This document shows, one piece after another, positions 5,673 through 8,901 of a DNA stretch of 8,901 nt (positions are counted from its first letter, which is position 1; the number at the start of each line of letters is the position of its first letter). A program made the translations under genes and the position numbers. The stretch lies in NCBI GenBank assembly GCA_023428465.1, contig JAEYXM010000246.1, forward strand, positions 1-8,901. The letters are read 5' to 3'. Source of the DNA: Actinomycetes bacterium. Lineage in GTDB: Bacteria; Actinomycetota; Actinomycetes; Actinomycetales; Cellulomonadaceae. The notes under the pieces were generated by a model, which saw nothing but the letters and a program-made list of their open reading frames with translations, was not told the DNA's origin and made no database searches.

Positions 5673-7385
5673 ATGCGCAGAGGCATCGCCGCCACCATCG
5701 CCACCGTCGCCCTCGTCGCCACCGCATCCCCTGCGGTCGGCGGCGGGGCGGAGCCGCCCCCGCCACCCGAGTCGCTCCTCATGCCGGGCACAGCGTGGAC
5801 GGAGTCCGCCGTCATCGGCGACGAGGCCATCTACGTCATGGCCCCGGAGAGCGACCAGGGCTCCAAGGAAACGGTGCTGTTCACCCGCTCGCTCGCGGAG
5901 AGCGACACCGAGGTCACGCTCGGGCGATCCACCCGCGTCGCCCGCGCGTCCGGCTTCTCCATGGCCGAGCACGACGGCACGCTCGCGTACAGCCGCCGCG
6001 TCGACGGGGCGCTCGTGCTCCGCGCGCCGGACGGCGCGCAGATGACCCCCGTCTGGGGGACGGACCCGATGTTCGCGACCTTCGGGCCGACGTCCCTCAG
6101 CTCGGCGTGGGTGGTCGCCGGCGGAACCGTCTTCGACCTCGACAGCGGCGCTTCGTACGACCTTCTCGACACGGTCACCGACCTCGCGCCCGACCCCTTG
6201 TACGTGCACATCTGGGACGTCACCGTCTCCGACGACCGCGCGATGTGGACCGTCGCAGCGACCTACGGTCCCCTCGACGCACGGACCGAGTACACCTACG
6301 TGTACACGGTCGGCCTCGGCGCGAACGGTCCTGTGGGCTCTGCCGTGCGCCTCGAGGCGGCCACCACACCGGACGACAGCGCCATCGCCACCGGGATGAT
6401 CGACGGGCAGCTCGTCTGGTCGGAGCGGTCATGGGAGTGGAACGCCGAGAGCGCCCACTTCGACGAGACGGTCATCGTGCGTTCGGTGCCCGCCGCGGAA
6501 CCGACGGTCCTCCCGGACGAGCGGGCATTCGGCCCCTACACCTACGACTTCGAGGTGATGCACGCCGGCGACAGCGTCGCCGTCATCGCCGCCAACGACA
6601 GCGTGACCTGGCTGGACCCCGCGGATCTGAGCAGCGACCTGTGGACCACTCCGATCAGCATGGCCGTCTGGACCGAGGCGACGCGCGGCAGCCTGCTCGC
6701 CACCGTGTCGGACCTGCCCGGCATCCAGGGCACCGGGATGATCGAGGACGCCGCCGGGCGCACGATCACCCCGGACATCTCCGCCCCCGCGCCGGAGGCG
6801 ACGTTCCCGGACGTCTCGCCGGGCAACCCCTTCGCGGCGAACGTGTCCTGGCTGACCGACCTCGGGATCACCCGCGGGTACTCCGACGGCACGTTCCGGC
6901 CCGCCGGGTCGGTGAACCGCGACGCCATGGCGGCGTTCCTGTACCGCCTGGCCGGGGAGCCGGCCTACACCGCGCCCGCGACCTCGGCCTTCCTCGACGT
7001 GCCGACGAGCCACCCGTTCTACAAGGAGATCTCCTGGCTCGCCACCACCGGCATCTCGACCGGCACGGTGACGTCGGCCGGCGCCTACTACAAGCCGGGC
7101 GAGCCGGTCTCGCGCGAAGCGATGGCCGCGTTCCTGCACCGGTTCGCGGGCCGGCCCGACTGGGCGGGCACACCCGCGACGTCACCGTTCAAGGACGTCA
7201 CGACCGGGCACCCGTTCTACGCGGCGATCGCCTGGATGGCCGAGGCCGAGATCTCGACCGGCACGGTGACGTCCTCGGGCGCCTACTACAAGCCCGGCGA
7301 CCCGGTCTCCCGCGAGGCGATGGCGGCCTTCATGAACCGCCTGCACTCCGGCGGGCACACGATCTCCTGGCACGTCACCTCGTGA
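5673..7385 (+). CDS. Secreted SLH-repeat surface protein, ectodomain unknown
   Basis: This is a 570-residue exported protein with three C-terminal SLH repeats, which in other bacteria hold proteins non-covalently to cell-wall polymers. The N-terminus is a Sec signal peptide: MRRG, a hydrophobic stretch (IAATIATVALVATA) and a likely cleavage site near ASPAVG, residues about 19-23. No lipobox Cys is present. A Pro-rich linker (PPPPPE) follows. Residues about 35-370 have many short hydrophobic strands and turns (TLAYSRRVDGALVLRAPDG; GQLVWSERSWEW), suggesting a beta-propeller-like fold; I recognise no enzyme motif. SLH repeats begin near 377 (TFPDVSPGNPF), 439 (AFLDVPTSHPF) and 505 (PFKDVTTGHPF), each ending in RDAMAAF or REAMAAF, the counterpart of the TRAE motif. 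Repeat 1 has GYSDGTFRP; repeats 2 and 3 share STGTVTS and AYYKPG and are near copies. ATG 5673 is chosen from GGAGAGG at 5661-5667 and the signal peptide; an upstream in-frame extension from 5463 would overlap the HDOD gene. Substrate or partner is unknown. Confidence 0.88.
   Translation: MRRGIAATIATVALVATASPAVGGGAEPPPPPESLLMPGTAWTESAVIGDEAIYVMAPESDQGSKETVLFTRSLAESDTEVTLGRSTRVARASGFSMAEHDGTLAYSRRVDGALVLRAPDGAQMTPVWGTDPMFATFGPTSLSSAWVVAGGTVFDLDSGASYDLLDTVTDLAPDPLYVHIWDVTVSDDRAMWTVAATYGPLDARTEYTYVYTVGLGANGPVGSAVRLEAATTPDDSAIATGMIDGQLVWSERSWEWNAESAHFDETVIVRSVPAAEPTVLPDERAFGPYTYDFEVMHAGDSVAVIAANDSVTWLDPADLSSDLWTTPISMAVWTEATRGSLLATVSDLPGIQGTGMIEDAAGRTITPDISAPAPEATFPDVSPGNPFAANVSWLTDLGITRGYSDGTFRPAGSVNRDAMAAFLYRLAGEPAYTAPATSAFLDVPTSHPFYKEISWLATTGISTGTVTSAGAYYKPGEPVSREAMAAFLHRFAGRPDWAGTPATSPFKDVTTGHPFYAAIAWMAEAEISTGTVTSSGAYYKPGDPVSREAMAAFMNRLHSGGHTISWHVTS
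7053..7340 (+). repeat. Near-identical DNA repeats coding SLH repeats 2 and 3
   Basis: The block beginning ATCTCGACCGGCACGGTGAC at 7053 recurs at 7251, exactly 198 bases (66 codons) later. Each copy has about 90 bases of high identity running through AYYKPG and SREAMAAF. The similarity is at DNA level, which suggests duplication or gene conversion between repeats 2 and 3; repeat 1 is more diverged. Confidence 0.75.
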
Positions 7386-7391
7386 CGACCA

Positions 7392-7429
7392 CGCCGGGTC
7401 CGGTCCGCACCGGCGGGCCGGACCCGGCG
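7392..7429. terminator. Strong hairpin after the SLH-protein gene
   Basis: CGCCGGGTCCGG (7392-7403) and CCGGACCCGGCG (7418-7429) form a perfect 12-bp stem with a 14-base loop. It begins six bases past the stop codon. No T-run follows, which is common for terminators in high-GC actinobacteria. It probably ends the SLH transcript. Confidence 0.65.
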
Positions 7430-7506
7430 GCAGGACCCCGGTCACGGTGCATCATGGCGGCGGACCGGGACGCACCCGTGGTCCCGGCACTGCGGGGAGG
7501 CAAGGC
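7430..7506 (+). promoter_or_regulatory. Leader of the O-antigen ligase-like gene
   Basis: This stretch should hold the promoter of the next gene. CATCAT at 7450-7455 is a possible -10 (4 of 6 matches) with no clear -35. CCGGGAC (7465-7471) and GTCCCGG (7481-7487) form a 7-bp hairpin seven bases before GGGGAGG (7494-7500), the ribosome binding site for GTG 7507. The hairpin could limit ribosome access, but that is speculation. Confidence 0.35.
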
Positions 7507-8901
7507 GTGACGAGCAGGACCACCGCCGGGCAGCGCGCGGCACGTGCCCGCCGCGGCGGCGCACCTGCACCTGCACGCGACCGCCCGGCGGTGGTGGCGG
7601 TGTGGCTCGCCGTCGGGAGCGCCGCCGTCGTGCTGCCCGGGGGCATGGACCGGTTCGTGCTCGTCAAGACCCTCGTGGTGGGCGCCGCCGTCGCCGTCGG
7701 CGTCGCGTCGTCGCGCGCCGGACGGCTCCCGCGGTGGGCGGTGCTCGGCCTGGCCGTCGGGGCGGGCTGGTTGGTCCTCGCGGCGCTCACGTCGCAGGCG
7801 CCCCTGGCGCAGGTCTTCGGTCGGTGGCCGCGCTACGAGGGCCTCGTGACCCTGCCGGCTGCGGTCGGCGCGCTGTGGCTCGGGGCGCGGGTGCTCGGCC
7901 CGGGAGCCGGCCCTGCCGCGCGGACCGCCGTCGAACGGGCCGCCGTCGCCGTGAGCTGCACGGTCGGCGCGTTCGCCATCGCCGAGGCGCTCGGGTTCGA
8001 GCCGATCTCCAGCACCTCGGCCCGGGCGGGCTCGCTCCTGGGCAACGCGTCCGACCAGGGGACGCTCGGCGTCCTACTCTGCGCGGTCCTGCTCCCGGCG
8101 CTCTTCGTCGCGGTGGACCGGACGGGGCGGTCGGCCCGCGAGCGCGCGCGTGCGGCGGCCCTCCCGGCGACCGGCGTCGGGATGGGCGTCGTGACGGTCG
8201 TGGCCTCCGGGAGCCGCGGCGCCCTCCTGGGGCTGGTCGCCGCCATCGGCACCGTCGCGCTGATCGCGGCACTGCCGCGGCTCCGGGCGGGGCTCGCGAC
8301 CGACGCCGGTGACCGCTGGAGCCCCCGCGGGGCGCTCGCCGTCCCCGGGGTGGTGCTCGCCGGCGCCGCGGCCCTCGCCCTGGCCCTCCCCACGATGGCC
8401 GACCGCCTGACGGGCGCGTCCCCGCTCTCCTCCGGGACCATCGAGGGTCGTCGCCTGCTGTGGGCGGAGACGCTGCGCCTGGTCGCCGACCACCCGCTCC
8501 TCGGCGTCGGACCGAGCGGGTACGTCGAGGCGATCCCGGCGTACCACACGGCCGAGTGGGCGATCGTCGTCGGCTCGGCGAACCCGCCCGACTCCCCGCA
8601 CTCGTGGCCCCTGCAGGCAGCGGTCGCGGGGGGCATCCCGCTCCTCGTCCTCGCGCTGGCGCTCGGCGGCCTGGGCGCCGTCAGCCTCGTCCGGGGGCTG
8701 CTCGCGGCGGCCGACGTGACGCGGGACTGCTCGTCCGACCACCACGGAGACGGGGCGGGCGTGACGCTCACCGGGGCGGCAGCAGCCGCGGCGGGATACG
8801 CCGTCGCGACTGCCGTGGGCTTCACCTCTCCCGGGACGACCGGGGTACTGGCCCTCCTGCTCGGTGCGGGCATCGCCGTGCCCGACGCCGGCCGGGCGCG
8901 C
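7507..8901 (+). CDS. O-antigen ligase / Wzy_C family membrane protein (3' end outside window)
   Basis: This is a polytopic inner-membrane protein of the O-antigen ligase/polymerase superfamily, whose members join lipid-linked sugar chains to an acceptor on the outer face of the membrane. The 465 codons present run off the right edge without a stop. After a basic cytosolic N-terminus (residues 1-26) there are about ten hydrophobic segments. Family motifs appear in order: GRWPRYEGL (106-113), LGNASDQGTLGVLL (178-191), SGSRGALLGL (234-243), GRRLLWAETLRLVADHPLLG (314-333) followed by VGPSGY, and the periplasmic-loop motif PDSPHSWPLQ (361-370), where His365 matches the conserved His of these proteins. 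Gram-positive bacteria lack O-antigen, so the likely product is a cell-wall polysaccharide or glycan on a surface protein; the substrate cannot be told from sequence. The start GTG 7507 follows GGGGAGG at 7494-7500. No glycosyltransferase is visible on this side to define a cluster. The SLH-protein gene upstream is separated by a hairpin. Confidence 0.87.
   Translation, partial: MTSRTTAGQRAARARRGGAPAPARDRPAVVAVWLAVGSAAVVLPGGMDRFVLVKTLVVGAAVAVGVASSRAGRLPRWAVLGLAVGAGWLVLAALTSQAPLAQVFGRWPRYEGLVTLPAAVGALWLGARVLGPGAGPAARTAVERAAVAVSCTVGAFAIAEALGFEPISSTSARAGSLLGNASDQGTLGVLLCAVLLPALFVAVDRTGRSARERARAAALPATGVGMGVVTVVASGSRGALLGLVAAIGTVALIAALPRLRAGLATDAGDRWSPRGALAVPGVVLAGAAALALALPTMADRLTGASPLSSGTIEGRRLLWAETLRLVADHPLLGVGPSGYVEAIPAYHTAEWAIVVGSANPPDSPHSWPLQAAVAGGIPLLVLALALGGLGAVSLVRGLLAAADVTRDCSSDHHGDGAGVTLTGAAAAAAGYAVATAVGFTSPGTTGVLALLLGAGIAVPDAGRAR

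Noticed and set aside
6802..7370. CRISPR-like or mobile-element repeats in the 3' part of the SLH gene
   Set aside because: The repeats have codon-multiple spacing, are in frame and encode SLH domains. No terminal inverted repeats or transposase are present.
5600..7510. 636-codon open frame overlapping the SLH gene in another frame
   Set aside because: The product is almost entirely Arg, Gly, His and Pro. It is a shadow frame of the real gene, which has a signal peptide and SLH repeats.

Overview
The window comes from a high-GC, motile actinobacterium. GC is well above 65% by eye, GTG starts are common, codons end in G or C, and Shine-Dalgarno sequences are strong. The flagellar gene set, a WhiG/FliA-like sigma factor and the actinobacterial form of SLH repeat fit a Cellulomonas-like member of the Micrococcales. 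That placement is inferred from gene content and protein style, not from a search.

Region 1 (1-656, minus strand) is the start of a FliA/WhiG-family flagellar sigma factor gene that runs off the left edge. Region 2 (657-953) is a divergent intergenic region of about 300 bp. It must hold the control signals for both the sigma gene and the flagellar operon. It also contains a duplicated 12-base Shine-Dalgarno-like block and a possible 37-codon leader ORF.

Region 3 (954-5524, plus strand) is a tightly packed late flagellar operon: flgN (chaperone), flgK and flgL (hook-filament junction proteins), fliW (flagellin-binding assembly factor), then an HDOD protein with a degenerate EAL-like N-terminal domain. 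Gaps are 3-7 bp or a 4-bp overlap as far as fliW, and 80 bp before the HDOD gene. FlgN guards FlgK and FlgL before export, and FlgK-FlgL cap the hook so that filament can grow. FliW normally couples flagellin level to translation through CsrA, but no csrA is seen here. A strong hairpin-plus-T-run terminator closes the operon.

Region 4 (5673-7385) is a stand-alone gene for an exported protein with three C-terminal SLH repeats that would anchor it to the cell wall, and an unrecognised, probably beta-rich ectodomain. It is followed by a 12-bp perfect inverted repeat. Region 5 (7507 to the right edge) is a polytopic membrane protein of the O-antigen ligase/Wzy_C family, cut by the window end. The right-hand part therefore moves from flagellar assembly to the cell surface.

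I see no tRNA, rRNA, CRISPR array, insertion sequence or phage gene. Nothing here is clearly a new system. The most unusual points are the inactive-looking EAL-HDOD protein in the position after fliW, the structured flgN leader, and the SLH surface protein of unknown function.
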